From: Gemmatimonadota bacterium
Lineage (GTDB): Bacteria; Gemmatimonadota; Gemmatimonadetes; Longimicrobiales; Gaopeijiaceae
DNA length: 32,638 nt
NCBI GenBank assembly: GCA_007121775.1
Contig: SKJY01000320.1
Span: forward strand, 1-32,638
Reading direction: 5' to 3'
Positions within the stretch are counted from its first letter, which is position 1. Each line of letters begins with the position of its first letter. A program made the translations under genes and the position numbers. Below are positions 1-8,294 of the stretch, piece by piece. The notes beneath the pieces are model-generated. The model did not search any database and was not told the DNA's origin. It saw only the letters and a program-made list of their open reading frames with translations.

Positions 1-323
1 CCTTCCTGAAGGGGGCCTTCCTGATGGGGAGCGGCGCCCTGTTCCCCCCATGGGAGCAGGAGGGCCAGCGTCTCCGCCAGGTCACCCACTGCGTCATAGC
101 ACTCTTCCACCAACCAGAGGGGGGTGCCGGACCGATGGGCCACCCACTCCCGGAGGCGGGTGGTGGAGACGGAGCGTCGTAGCCGCTCACCGCTCAGCAC
201 CCAGAGGGCCCAGGCGGCGTCGGCCGGGGGTGCCTCCTGGAAGTACTCCCGGAGCGCCGCAAGCTTCTCGGTGGTGCGGGTGGTGGAATCCAGCGCCACG
301 AAGAGGGAGGTGAAGCGCTTCAC
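1..323 (-). CDS. ATP-dependent DNA ligase, N-terminal part (runs off the left edge)
   Basis: Reading the minus strand from a GTG at 323 gives about 107 residues beginning [15 protein letters not shown], followed by a segment with [20 protein letters not shown] and then a [17 protein letters not shown] stretch. This matches the N-terminal DNA-binding domain of bacterial ATP-dependent DNA ligases that are partnered with an MBL-fold exonuclease. The nucleotidyltransferase domain with the adenylated lysine lies outside the window. The start GTG overlaps the stop of the upstream exonuclease gene (GTGA), so the two are translationally coupled. In this family the pair acts in DNA end processing and joining. 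It has no link to photosynthesis and marks the left flank of the cluster. Confidence 0.8.
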   Translation of the reverse strand, partial: MKRFTSLFVALDSTTRTTEKLAALREYFQEAPPADAAWALWVLSGERLRRSVSTTRLREWVAHRSGTPLWLVEECYDAVGDLAETLALLLPWGEQGAAPHQEGPLQE

Positions 324-1462
324 GGGGCCGGCCTCCGCTGGCTCGCCCGTTGGAGCTGGCTGGGCCCCGTGGGCTCCACGGGGTCCTTGGACTCCACAGG
401 GTGCTTGGACTCTCCGTCTCCGGTGCCGTCTGACGGCTCGTCGGATCCATCCTCCCCCTGGAATCGGGTTGGGAGGCTCCAGGCGTCCCACCCGGCCTCC
501 CGGAGGAAGCGGACGGCCGGCCCTGTGGTGCCGTGGGTCAGCCCCACCCGCTCGGCCCCCGTGGCAGCGATGACTGCGAGGAGCCCTGGCCAGTCCACGT
601 GGTCTGAGAGGACAAACCCCCGATCGCCACCCCTGCGCCGCCGGGTCCCCCGGATCCTCATCCAGCCTGAGGCGAAGGCAGTGGAATAGGGCGTGAACTT
701 GCGGATCCAGGGTGTCCCGCCGGCGGAGGGTGGAGCCACCACCAGCGCTCGACCCCGGGCAGCCCGGACCGACTCGCCGTTGGCACGGTCGATGGTAGGA
801 AGGTCTACCCCGGCCTCCCGGTAGGGTGGAAGAAGTCGGTGGACGGCGCCGTGGACGAGGATGGGTCCGGGGTGTTCCCGTGCTTCGTTCCGGCGTTGGT
901 ATTCCAGCCCGGCCAGGAGACGTTGTGCCTTCCCCAGGGAATACCCGAAGAGGATGGAGGTGCGGCCCTCCTCTGCGTTTTCACTCCACCATCGGGAAAT
1001 CTCGGAGAACACTCCATCGGGATGCGGCCAGCGGTAGATGGGCAAACCGAAGGTGCACTCGGAGATGAAGGTGTGACAGGGGACGGGTTCGAAGGGGCGG
1101 CAGGTGGGGTCGGGCTCGAGCTTGTAGTCGCCGGAGACGACCCAGACTTCGCCGGCGACCTCAACACGCACCTGCGCCGATCCCAGGATGTGACCGGCTG
1201 GGTGAAGCGAGAGGCGGGCGGAGCCAACCTGGCGCACCTCTCCCCAGGGGAGGGTTTCCACAGGAGCGCCGGAGCCGATCCGGGCTCTGAGAACCCCCTC
1301 CCCGGACCGTGAGGTCAGATATCCACCGCTGCCCCCCCTGGCATGGTCGGCGTGGGCATGGGTGATGACGGCTCGCTCAACCGGACCCCAAGGGTCGATA
1401 TGGAGGTTGGCGGCCGGGACGAAGAGGCCGCGGTCGGTGATCTGCACCACATCCTGCTTCAT
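320..1462 (-). CDS. Ligase-associated MBL-fold DNA exonuclease
   Basis: A protein of 380 residues with a metallo-beta-lactamase fold. The metal-binding [10 protein letters not shown] motif lies near residue 35, and [12 protein letters not shown] and SGDYK follow as the next metal-site strands; a C-terminal SDHVDWPGL segment and an ...GLTHG... strand complete the beta-CASP/mRNA-3'-end-processing-like architecture. It is followed by an ATP-dependent ligase start with a 4-base GTGA overlap, the diagnostic context of the ligase-associated exonuclease family. The ATG at 1462 is preferred because a GGGAGA ribosome-binding site (1467-1472, complement) precedes it; an in-frame ATG at 1474 is possible. 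The reading frame stays open to 1690, but that extension is basic, runs through the divergent promoter region and resembles no family member. The C-terminal 40 residues are low complexity (repeated ESK/DPVE units). The likely role is DNA repair. Confidence 0.85.
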   Translation of the reverse strand: MKQDVVQITDRGLFVPAANLHIDPWGPVERAVITHAHADHARGGSGGYLTSRSGEGVLRARIGSGAPVETLPWGEVRQVGSARLSLHPAGHILGSAQVRVEVAGEVWVVSGDYKLEPDPTCRPFEPVPCHTFISECTFGLPIYRWPHPDGVFSEISRWWSENAEEGRTSILFGYSLGKAQRLLAGLEYQRRNEAREHPGPILVHGAVHRLLPPYREAGVDLPTIDRANGESVRAARGRALVVAPPSAGGTPWIRKFTPYSTAFASGWMRIRGTRRRRGGDRGFVLSDHVDWPGLLAVIAATGAERVGLTHGTTGPAVRFLREAGWDAWSLPTRFQGEDGSDEPSDGTGDGESKHPVESKDPVEPTGPSQLQRASQRRPAP

Positions 1463-1615
1463 GGCGTCTCCCATGCGGTCTGATTTCCGGAGGCCCCGGT
1501 CCAACTGCCTGCGGGCCCTGGCCAGGCCCAGGGGAAGCCGGTGGAGCCATGGCCGACGGTAGACACCGGATGGGGGGTTTTGTTCATGTATTGTGGAGGT
1601 TGTGTGCAGTAATGG

Positions 1616-1644
1616 TTGACGTGCCGACCGGTAACGTGCAAAAT
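1616..1644 (+). promoter_or_regulatory. Predicted sigma70-type promoter of the carH-cruF-crtE/B operon
   Basis: TTGACG (1616-1621) is separated by 17 bases from CAAAAT (1639-1644, 4 of 6 matches to TATAAT). Transcription would start near 1651, about 50 bases before the carH ATG. This is a prediction from base pattern only. The nearby repeats at 1646-1678 would overlap the start point, as expected for a repressed promoter. Confidence 0.5.
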
Positions 1645-1645
1645 A

Positions 1646-1678
1646 CCGTTTCGGATCGGAATCGATCCGGAATCGGTC
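1646..1678 (+). promoter_or_regulatory. Candidate CarH operator: 11-bp direct repeats with an overlapping palindrome
   Basis: CGGAATCGATC (1657-1667) and CGGAATCGGTC (1668-1678) are head-to-tail, contiguous and identical at 10 of 11 positions. A weaker copy, CCGTTTCGGAT (1646-1656), sits one 11-bp period upstream and keeps the central TCG. The same DNA also contains a perfect inverted repeat, CGGATCG-gaat-CGATCCG (1652-1669). Tandem 11-bp repeats are the mode of DNA recognition described for tetrameric CarH of Thermus. The location just downstream of the predicted -10 and upstream of the carH start suggests autorepression. Binding is inference. Confidence 0.5.
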
Positions 1679-1699
1679 GATCTCAACCACAGGAATTCC

Positions 1700-2668
1700 A
1701 TGCAGGGATACAATTCAGAGCTTTTCCTGACCACCTCCGAGACCGCAGACCTCCTGGGTGTTCACCCGTCCACCGTGAAGCGCTGGGCCGATGGGGAGGG
1801 GTTGGACGCGGACAAAACCCTGGGAGGCCACCGGCGCATTTACCTCCGGACCGCCCTGAGCTTCGCCGAGGACCGAGGTATCGACACCTTCCTCACTCCC
1901 TTCGCGCCCTTCGAGTCCCACGTCTGGCTGGCCATGCGGGATGCCGTGCACCATGAAGACTTCCAGCGGGTCCGGTCACTGGCTCTCGGTTGGTTGATCC
2001 GGGGGTATCCCCGGCGGGTCACGGCTCTCTTCCAGGAACTCATTTCCAGGCCTGACCTCTCCCTGGCCCAGGTGTGCGATCATGCCATCCAGCCCTTCAT
2101 GGCCGAGGTGGGCGCGGCATGGCGCGAAGGGCGTCTACGCATCGGCGAAGAGCATATGGCGAGCCAGGCCATCCTGGAGGCGCTCATCCAGTTCAGCCCT
2201 CGGAATCGCCTGGAAGACCCGGAAGAGTCCGCCAATGGCCAGCGCCGCCGCCCGGTGGCGGTGGTTGGGGCGATGGAGGGGGATCATCACCAGATCGGAT
2301 CCATGTGCATCCGCGTCCTTCTGGAGCGCCTCGGGTGGCAGGTGTTCTACCCGGGATCCAACACGCCGACGGAGGAGTTCGCGGCGCTTCAGCGTGCCCG
2401 TGGCGCCGACCTGGTCTGCATCTCCACCTCGCCGCCGGCCACCGGGGCCAACATCCGGAGGGCCGTCGAACTTCTCCGTGAGTACTACCGCCCTTCCCAT
2501 CCCTACGCTCTGGTATTCGGAGGGAGCGGAGTTCGGTCCGAAGCGGTATTGTCCGGCGACCTTCCATTCCGTAGCGTAGATCTCTTCGAGTCGGCCCGGG
2601 ACTTCACGGACTGGGTGCAGAACATCTGGGGTGCAGAATCAGGTCATCCAAGGATGGAATCGGCATGA
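1700..2668 (+). CDS. carH: CarH/LitR-type AdoB12-dependent light-responsive repressor
   Basis: A protein of 322 residues. Residues 8-50 form a MerR-type winged helix-turn-helix (LTTSETADLLGVHPSTVKRW ... LGGHRRI). Residues 75-165 form the helical cobalamin-cap domain with the CarH signature W-x9-EH (W141, E151, H152). Residues 186-300 are a B12-binding Rossmann domain with D195-x-H197-xx-G200, where H197 is the expected lower axial ligand. In the family, adenosylcobalamin makes a DNA-binding tetramer in the dark and light breaks the Co-C bond and releases DNA, derepressing carotenoid genes. The ATG at 1700 is chosen because AGGA lies 6 bases upstream and the HTH starts within 10 residues; the frame is open to a TTG at 1616, but that triplet is the predicted -35 box. 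It is followed by cruF with an ATGA overlap, so the regulator probably controls its own carotenoid operon. Confidence 0.9.
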   Translation: MQGYNSELFLTTSETADLLGVHPSTVKRWADGEGLDADKTLGGHRRIYLRTALSFAEDRGIDTFLTPFAPFESHVWLAMRDAVHHEDFQRVRSLALGWLIRGYPRRVTALFQELISRPDLSLAQVCDHAIQPFMAEVGAAWREGRLRIGEEHMASQAILEALIQFSPRNRLEDPEESANGQRRRPVAVVGAMEGDHHQIGSMCIRVLLERLGWQVFYPGSNTPTEEFAALQRARGADLVCISTSPPATGANIRRAVELLREYYRPSHPYALVFGGSGVRSEAVLSGDLPFRSVDLFESARDFTDWVQNIWGAESGHPRMESA

Positions 2669-3555
2669 ACACAGCACGGACCGGTGGGGTGAGGTCGCCG
2701 GAGGGGATCGGGCTCATCGCCTTCCTCGCCTTCACTCTCATTGCCCTCGCCGGCTACGGCATCTTCGGGCTACGGCCCTGGAATCTGCCCATGCACATCG
2801 GGGCCGTGGTATCGTTCTGGGAGATCTCCAACCAGTTCTTTGCCCAACTCCACATCATCCTGGGTTCGGTGGTGCTGGGCATCTTCCTGGTGCGCTATGC
2901 CGGGTGGAAGTGGTTTCCGGCATTTGTCCTTGTCTACGTCTTCTCGTTCCTGAGCGAGTATTTCGGTACGGGGTACGGCATCCCCTTCGGACACTACAGC
3001 TACACGGAGTTGCTGGGGTGGAAGATCGATGGCCGTGTACCCTGGGTGATTCCCCTCAGCTGGTTCCTCATGGTGGTTCCCTCCTACGCGCTGGCCCGGG
3101 TCACCTTCCCGGGGAAGGAGGGCCGGTGGCCCCGCATCATCTTTGCCGCAGTCATCCTGACCCTCTGGGATCTGGCCCTGGATCCGGCCATGAGCTACCA
3201 GGCGCCCTTCACCGGACCCCTCTACTGGGTCTGGGCTGACACCACCGCTCCCTATTACGGCATGCCCTGGGTGAACCTTGCCGGCTGGGTCGGAACAGGG
3301 ATCGTCCTCATGATCTGCCTGGAGTTCACCGGGGCGGACAACTGGTCGGATTCCCTTTCGCTCCCGTGGCTTACGGCCTACTATGCCATCACCGTGCTCA
3401 TGCCGTTCGGGATGATCATCCTGGAGGGGCTCTGGGTCGCGGTGATCGCCACGCTGGTTTCGTACATCCTGGCCTATGGCCTGCACGTCTGGGTTTCCCG
3501 CCGCCGTGCAGCCGTCGCCGTGCCGGAGAAGAGAACACTACAGGAGGCTGCATGA
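2665..3555 (+). CDS. cruF: CruF-type carotenoid 1',2'-hydratase (integral membrane)
   Basis: A 296-residue, strongly hydrophobic protein with about seven to eight membrane helices. It has the conserved segments of the CruF/DUF422 family: SEYFGTGYGIPFGHYSYTE near residues 92-110, the WDLALDPAMS segment near 170, and ...GPLYWVWADTTAPYYGMPWVN... just after. CruF adds water across the terminal psi-end double bond of acyclic or monocyclic carotenes, giving a tertiary 1'-hydroxyl that is later glycosylated or further oxidised. It is not the unrelated CrtC hydratase of purple bacteria. It overlaps carH by ATGA and the following crtE/B fusion by ATGA, so the three genes form a coupled unit. Carotenoids in Gemmatimonas phototrophica are reported as hydroxylated, glycosylated acyclic types, which fits; the exact product here is unknown. 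Confidence 0.85.
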   Translation: MNTARTGGVRSPEGIGLIAFLAFTLIALAGYGIFGLRPWNLPMHIGAVVSFWEISNQFFAQLHIILGSVVLGIFLVRYAGWKWFPAFVLVYVFSFLSEYFGTGYGIPFGHYSYTELLGWKIDGRVPWVIPLSWFLMVVPSYALARVTFPGKEGRWPRIIFAAVILTLWDLALDPAMSYQAPFTGPLYWVWADTTAPYYGMPWVNLAGWVGTGIVLMICLEFTGADNWSDSLSLPWLTAYYAITVLMPFGMIILEGLWVAVIATLVSYILAYGLHVWVSRRRAAVAVPEKRTLQEAA

Positions 3556-5546
3556 CGGGAAGCGAAGAGAACCACCCGGTAGGTGACGGCCGTGGGTTTC
3601 GGCCCGATCCCGCCTTTGTGGATGCTCTTCGCGGCACCGCTGAGCGGCTTGTCCGGGAGTTGGACTTGGCCCGTCCGTCCCTGGAGGGAAAGCTCCTCCG
3701 CCCCACCGTGGCCCTAGCCGCGGCACCGGATCACCTCCGCCGGGACCCGGCCTTCCTCTCCGGGGCGTTGGCCATTCAGATGGTCCACGAGGCGTCCATC
3801 CTCCACGATGACATCCTGGATGGCTCCGAGACCCGCCGCAATTCGCCCTCGGCCATGGCCAAACACGGGGTCGCTCGCTCTCTCGTGGAAGGCGATCATC
3901 TGCTGACGGCGGCGTACCGGGTGGCCCACTCCACCGGATCCATGGCATTCGTGGGGCGCTTCGCTCGTTCAGTGGAGCGGACGGTGGCCGGGGAGAAGGC
4001 GCAGCACCGTGCTCGGGGGCGAGTGTTGTCCGAGGCCGAGTATCAGGAGATCACCGCCGCCAAATCCGGAGAACTCTTCGGGTGCGCCGTGGCGCTCCCG
4101 GCGCTGGTGACCTCCGGCCGCGAGACCGAGGATGCGGCATCCGCTTTCGACCTGGGACTCCGCCTCGGGCGGTTCTACCAGATGGTGGACGACTTCCTGG
4201 ATCTCTGTCCTGGGGCCTCACTGGGGAAATCACCCCTCCAGGATTATCGCCAGGGGAAGTGGACCTGGCCGCTGGCGGAGGCCGGTCTGGACGGGTTCGA
4301 TCTGGACGAGTCCGCTCTCTTTGAGCGGCTCTTCACCCACGTTCAGGGGGGCGAAACTCCCATGCGCAGCGCCTTCCGGCGGCTCGAGCTGGAGGGCGGT
4401 AGGATCGGTGAGGCTTGGAAAGCTCGCTTTCCCTCCGACCCGGTGGTTCCTCACCTCATCGAGAGTTGGATCCAGGTGGCGGCTGCTACGCTGGAGGGCG
4501 AAGACAGTGGTGGGGGCGATTCCCGGGAGGGCAGGGGGTCCACAGCGGTACCTGTAGGAGTGTCGGGAGGTGCATCGACCTCCTCCGCCGCCCAAGTGGT
4601 CCGGCGTCAGGCCCAGGCCCTCGGTGACTCGGATGAGTGGATCCGGTACTTCGGTCGAAACTCCCGGTCGTTCCGCTTTTCCGCTCGACTCTTTCCCCCC
4701 GATGAGGGACGTCTTGTCTCGGGGATCTACGCCTTCTGTCGGTTCACCGACGATCTGGTGGATGGCGCGCCCGAGCTGGAGGCAGAGGAGTTGGACGCCC
4801 GGATGGACGCCTGGCAGGGGCTGATTCGCCAGGCCCACGGCTCCCAGGACACCGGCGTTTCCCTCCTGGACGAGGTCATGGGAGAGACGGCGCGCCGAGG
4901 CGTCGCCTCTCTCTACGCCGAGGAGTTGGTGCGGGGGGTGGCCATGGATATCCGGCCGGAGGCGTACCCCGACCTCGAGTCGCTCCGAAGGTATTCGTAC
5001 CGGGTAGCCTCCGTGGTAGGCCTCTGGCTCACTGAGCTCTTCGGCCGTTCTGACCCGTGGGTTCTCCGTCGTGCCGAGGCCATGGGTCAGGCCATGCAAA
5101 TGACAAACATCCTGAGGGATGTTGGAGAGGATCTCAGGCGAGGACGTCTCTACCTACCCCTTGATCACCTGGACCGATTCGGTATCGCCAGAAGTGATCT
5201 GGAAGCGGCGGCGGCGGGCCATGGTCCCCTCCCCGCAGGCTACGGCGACCTGGTGGAGAGCCTCATGGTACTGGCAGAGGAGGATTATGCGGCGGCGGCC
5301 GCCGCCATCCCGGCCCTCCCCGCCTTCTTCCAGCGGCCGGTGGCGGTGGCGGGGCAGGTGTACAGGGGGATCCATCAGGAGATCCGAGCCAACGGATACG
5401 ATAACCTCCGGAAGCGGGCCTATACCTCCCTCTACCGCAAGGTACTCCTGGGTGGGCAGGGGCTCTGGAGTCTCCGCGGCGCCCGGCGGCGCTACGCACC
5501 TGATCGCACCGTGGGGGTCCTCTTCCGGGGGCCCGTGGTCAACTGA
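3552..5546 (+). CDS. crtE-crtB: Fused geranylgeranyl diphosphate synthase - phytoene synthase
   Basis: One 664-residue reading frame carries two carotenoid enzymes. Residues 15-305 are a trans-polyprenyl synthase: GKLLRP (46-51), first aspartate-rich motif DDILD (86-90) followed by RR, a KSGEL segment near 171, and second motif DDFLD (213-217). Alanine five residues before the first motif is the small side chain typical of C20-forming enzymes. Residues 315-350 are a Gly/Ser/Ala-rich linker. Residues 355-645 are a phytoene synthase: NSRSFRFSARLFPP, DDLVD (400-404), and NILRDVGEDLRRGRLYLP (519-536). The protein would convert IPP/DMAPP-derived prenyl diphosphates to GGPP and then condense two GGPP to phytoene. 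The start ATG overlaps the cruF stop (ATGA); earlier in-frame codons run inside cruF and are rejected. It ends 3 bases from the convergent ppsA stop. A second, stand-alone prenyl synthase is at 10613. Confidence 0.9.
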   Translation: MTGSEENHPVGDGRGFRPDPAFVDALRGTAERLVRELDLARPSLEGKLLRPTVALAAAPDHLRRDPAFLSGALAIQMVHEASILHDDILDGSETRRNSPSAMAKHGVARSLVEGDHLLTAAYRVAHSTGSMAFVGRFARSVERTVAGEKAQHRARGRVLSEAEYQEITAAKSGELFGCAVALPALVTSGRETEDAASAFDLGLRLGRFYQMVDDFLDLCPGASLGKSPLQDYRQGKWTWPLAEAGLDGFDLDESALFERLFTHVQGGETPMRSAFRRLELEGGRIGEAWKARFPSDPVVPHLIESWIQVAAATLEGEDSGGGDSREGRGSTAVPVGVSGGASTSSAAQVVRRQAQALGDSDEWIRYFGRNSRSFRFSARLFPPDEGRLVSGIYAFCRFTDDLVDGAPELEAEELDARMDAWQGLIRQAHGSQDTGVSLLDEVMGETARRGVASLYAEELVRGVAMDIRPEAYPDLESLRRYSYRVASVVGLWLTELFGRSDPWVLRRAEAMGQAMQMTNILRDVGEDLRRGRLYLPLDHLDRFGIARSDLEAAAAGHGPLPAGYGDLVESLMVLAEEDYAAAAAAIPALPAFFQRPVAVAGQVYRGIHQEIRANGYDNLRKRAYTSLYRKVLLGGQGLWSLRGARRRYAPDRTVGVLFRGPVVN

Positions 5547-5559
5547 CCATCAGTTGACC
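5537..5559. terminator. Perfect palindrome across two convergent stop codons; candidate bidirectional terminator
   Basis: GGTCAACTGA (5537-5546), three bases CCA, then TCAGTTGACC (5550-5559): a perfect 10-bp inverted repeat. Each arm contains the last codons and the TGA of one of the convergent genes, so both proteins end in Val-Asn. There is no U tract on either side, so intrinsic termination is uncertain; the hairpin could instead stop or stabilise both transcripts. Confidence 0.45.
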
Positions 5560-8294
5560 GTCACGGGGTCCGGTCGACTCCCACCCAGGATCCTCTCCTC
5601 GGCCTTGCGCACCGCCTCCCTGACCCGGTAGAAGGTATCGGGGGTGACGGAGATGGAGTCGATCCCCGCTTCCACGAGGAAGGGTGGCACCTCTTCCGGG
5701 TGGTCCGATGGCGCCTGACCGCAGATACCCACCTCCACTCCCTCCGCTGAGAAGACCCTTACGGCGTGTCGGATCAGTCGCTGCACCGACGGAGACCGGG
5801 CGTCCACCGAGGGTGTGTAGCCCTCCAAATCATCCCGGGATACGGCGTATACGGTCTGGACCAGATCGTTGGATCCGATGGAGGCGCCGGCCAACCTCAT
5901 GGTTCGAATGAACTCCTCCCCCTCCAGCACGTTGGAGGGAATCTCCACCATGAGGAAGAGCGGTACACCGGAATCGGGTCCGAGCCCCGCCTCTTCCATG
6001 TGCCGGACCACATTGCTCCCCTCCTCGGGGCTCCGGCAGAAGGGGACCATGACCTGCAGGTTGTCCAGTCCCAGTTGGTCCCGCACCGCCTTGAGGGCCC
6101 GAAGCTCCATATCGAAGGCAGGGGTGAAGCGCGGATCCAGATAACGGGCCGCCCCCCGCCACCCGATCATGGGATTCTCTTCCCAGGGTTCGAAGAGGCG
6201 CCCGCCCAGAAGATCCCGGTACTCGTTGGACTTCAGGTCTGAGAGACGGACCAGGACGGGACGGGGGTGGAAGGCGGCGCAGATCAGAGCGATGCCGGAG
6301 CGAAGCCTGTCCACGAAGAAATCTCCCGGCTCTGCGTACCCGGGGGTTCGCCGCTCGATGGCTCGGAGGAGAGACCGGAGCTCTTCAGGATCCTCTGCCT
6401 CAAGCTGTTCCCGGAAGGGCTCCAGAACCGGGGCGATTTCACCGGTGTGGGCGTAGCGGGCCAGGGGATGGAAGTGGCGGAGGGCCAGGGGGTGGATTCC
6501 CACCTGTGCGGTGAGGATGAACTCGATGCGAGCCAGCCCCACCCCGTCGCACGGCAGGAGTGCATCCTTCAGCGATTTGCCGGGGAACCCCACATTCAGC
6601 TTGATGGCCGTCTTGAGGGGGCCTCCCTCAGTGAGGGGGATCTCCTCCACCGACCATGGATGGATGCCCTGGAATACCTTCCCCACGTCCCCCTCCGCGC
6701 AGGTCCCCGTCACTTCCTCCAGGGGCTTGAGGCGCGAGGTGGCTCCCCCAGCGCCCACGATTGCCGGGATCCCGAACTCTCGGGCCACGATGGCGGCGTG
6801 GGAGGTCCGTCCACCTCGCTCCGTGACGATGAAGGAGGCCTCCCGCATGAGGGGTTCCCAGTCCGGCGTGGTCATCTCGGTGACCAGCACGTCGCCAGGA
6901 TCGAAAACCCGCTCATGGGCCGGGATGCCCTCCAATTCCTCCCCGGCGGCGAGCCGGTCCCGGAGGTCGCTCTTGCGTCGGATGACATCGGCATAGTCAC
7001 GGTAGACCCGTACCTTCCCGGCACCGATTCCCGTGCCTACCGCCAGACCGGTGAGGAGGAGACGGCCATCATCCTCCAGGCGGACCACCAGCTCGGGATC
7101 CATACGGAAGTTGCGGATGACGCTCTTCCCCTGGTCGGGGGCGTGGACCGTCTCGGGACGACTCTGGACGATGAAGAGTTCGCCTGTGACTCCATCCTTG
7201 GCCCACTCAATGTCCATGGGGCGACCGTAGTGGTCCTCGATGGTAAGCGCCATACGCCCCAGCTCCACCGCCTCGTCCGGGGTGAGAGACCATTGGCGTC
7301 GGGCGCTGGCCTCCACATCCACACTCTCCGTCCGGGTACCTCCCTGGCGGGCGTAGATGAGCTTCCGGTCCTTGGCCCCCAACTCCTGGTGGACCACCGC
7401 AGCTCGGCCCCGGCGGAGTCCTTCCTTCCAGAGGAGAAAGGTGTCAGGGGTGACGCTACCCTGCACCACCATCTCCCCGAGGCCGTAGGAAGAGGTGAGG
7501 TGGATGATGTTTGGATTTCCCGAGTCCGGATCCATGGTGAAGATGACCCCCGAGGTCGCCAGGTCCGAGCGCACCATCTTCATAACGATGACGCAGACCT
7601 CGCCTGCCAGGGGGTCCATCTTCCGCGCCAGTTGGTAGCTCACCGCCCGTTCGGTGAAGGCCGAGGCCACGCATTCCTGCCAGGCCAACTTCACCGTCTC
7701 GAGCCCCCGGACGTTGAGGAAGGATTCGTACTGGCCCGCGAAGGAGGCGATCTCCGAATCCTCCACGGTGGTGGACGAACGGATGGCGCAGTCGGTGCCG
7801 GTTCCGTAGCGCTCCTCAAGCTCCCTGTGCCCCCGGGCCAGTGCGTCCTGGATGCCCGGGGGCATGGGGGTGGAGAGGACCAATTCTCTGGCCGCCGCGG
7901 TCCTGGACGAGACGGGAATCTCCTCGCCCGGGGCCAGGACGTCGTCCCCCACATGCTCCCTGGTAAGGACTCGGGTGATGGCCGTTCGGAGGTCCGGCGA
8001 ACCGGCCACGGCCTTCCGAAGGGGCTCCCGGTCCCGTGCCGGGAGGGTCCCGAAGAGAAGGTGGGCCTCAGCCTCGACGGGATGGTCCAGATAGTGCTGG
8101 AAGGCGCGGTTCGTGGTGACGAATCCGCCTGGGACCCGGATCCCGGCCTGGGCGAGGCCCTGGATCATCTCGCCCAGGGAGGCGGCCTTTCCACCCACTG
8201 TCCGGCGGTCGCCGGTGGATACGTCGGAGAGGCGAAGCGTCAGGGGAGCGTCCGTACCGTCACGCTCCTTGGGGGGGCGAGGTGTTGTGGTCAT
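5550..8294 (-). CDS. ppsA: Phosphoenolpyruvate synthase (pyruvate, water dikinase)
   Basis: A protein of 914 residues, longer than the roughly 800 of E. coli PpsA. Residues 25-385 are the ATP-grasp pyruvate/PEP-binding domain (RTVGGKAASLGEM, IRSSTTVEDS, SFAGQYESFLNV). Residues 410-515 are the swivelling domain with the phosphoryl-carrier histidine H499 in TERGGRTSHAAIVARE. The C-terminal barrel has VRLSDLKSNEYRDLLGG, EENPMIGWRG and GICGQAPSDHPE near residue 870. The enzyme makes PEP, AMP and phosphate from pyruvate, ATP and water. It is the last gene of the bchG operon; its ATG at 8294 lies 35 bases inside hemF, with no strong ribosome site, so translation probably depends on hemF. A PEP synthase in a pigment operon is unusual. 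It may feed gluconeogenesis or PEP carboxylation when light supplies ATP, which is inference. Confidence 0.9.
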   Translation of the reverse strand: MTTTPRPPKERDGTDAPLTLRLSDVSTGDRRTVGGKAASLGEMIQGLAQAGIRVPGGFVTTNRAFQHYLDHPVEAEAHLLFGTLPARDREPLRKAVAGSPDLRTAITRVLTREHVGDDVLAPGEEIPVSSRTAAARELVLSTPMPPGIQDALARGHRELEERYGTGTDCAIRSSTTVEDSEIASFAGQYESFLNVRGLETVKLAWQECVASAFTERAVSYQLARKMDPLAGEVCVIVMKMVRSDLATSGVIFTMDPDSGNPNIIHLTSSYGLGEMVVQGSVTPDTFLLWKEGLRRGRAAVVHQELGAKDRKLIYARQGGTRTESVDVEASARRQWSLTPDEAVELGRMALTIEDHYGRPMDIEWAKDGVTGELFIVQSRPETVHAPDQGKSVIRNFRMDPELVVRLEDDGRLLLTGLAVGTGIGAGKVRVYRDYADVIRRKSDLRDRLAAGEELEGIPAHERVFDPGDVLVTEMTTPDWEPLMREASFIVTERGGRTSHAAIVAREFGIPAIVGAGGATSRLKPLEEVTGTCAEGDVGKVFQGIHPWSVEEIPLTEGGPLKTAIKLNVGFPGKSLKDALLPCDGVGLARIEFILTAQVGIHPLALRHFHPLARYAHTGEIAPVLEPFREQLEAEDPEELRSLLRAIERRTPGYAEPGDFFVDRLRSGIALICAAFHPRPVLVRLSDLKSNEYRDLLGGRLFEPWEENPMIGWRGAARYLDPRFTPAFDMELRALKAVRDQLGLDNLQVMVPFCRSPEEGSNVVRHMEEAGLGPDSGVPLFLMVEIPSNVLEGEEFIRTMRLAGASIGSNDLVQTVYAVSRDDLEGYTPSVDARSPSVQRLIRHAVRVFSAEGVEVGICGQAPSDHPEEVPPFLVEAGIDSISVTPDTFYRVREAVRKAEERILGGSRPDPVTVN

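Noticed and set aside
320..440. Short direct repeats (GGACTCCACRGGGT-like) near 370-410
   Set aside because: They encode the low-complexity tail of the exonuclease (repeated ESK/DPVE) and have no sign of a mobile or regulatory repeat.
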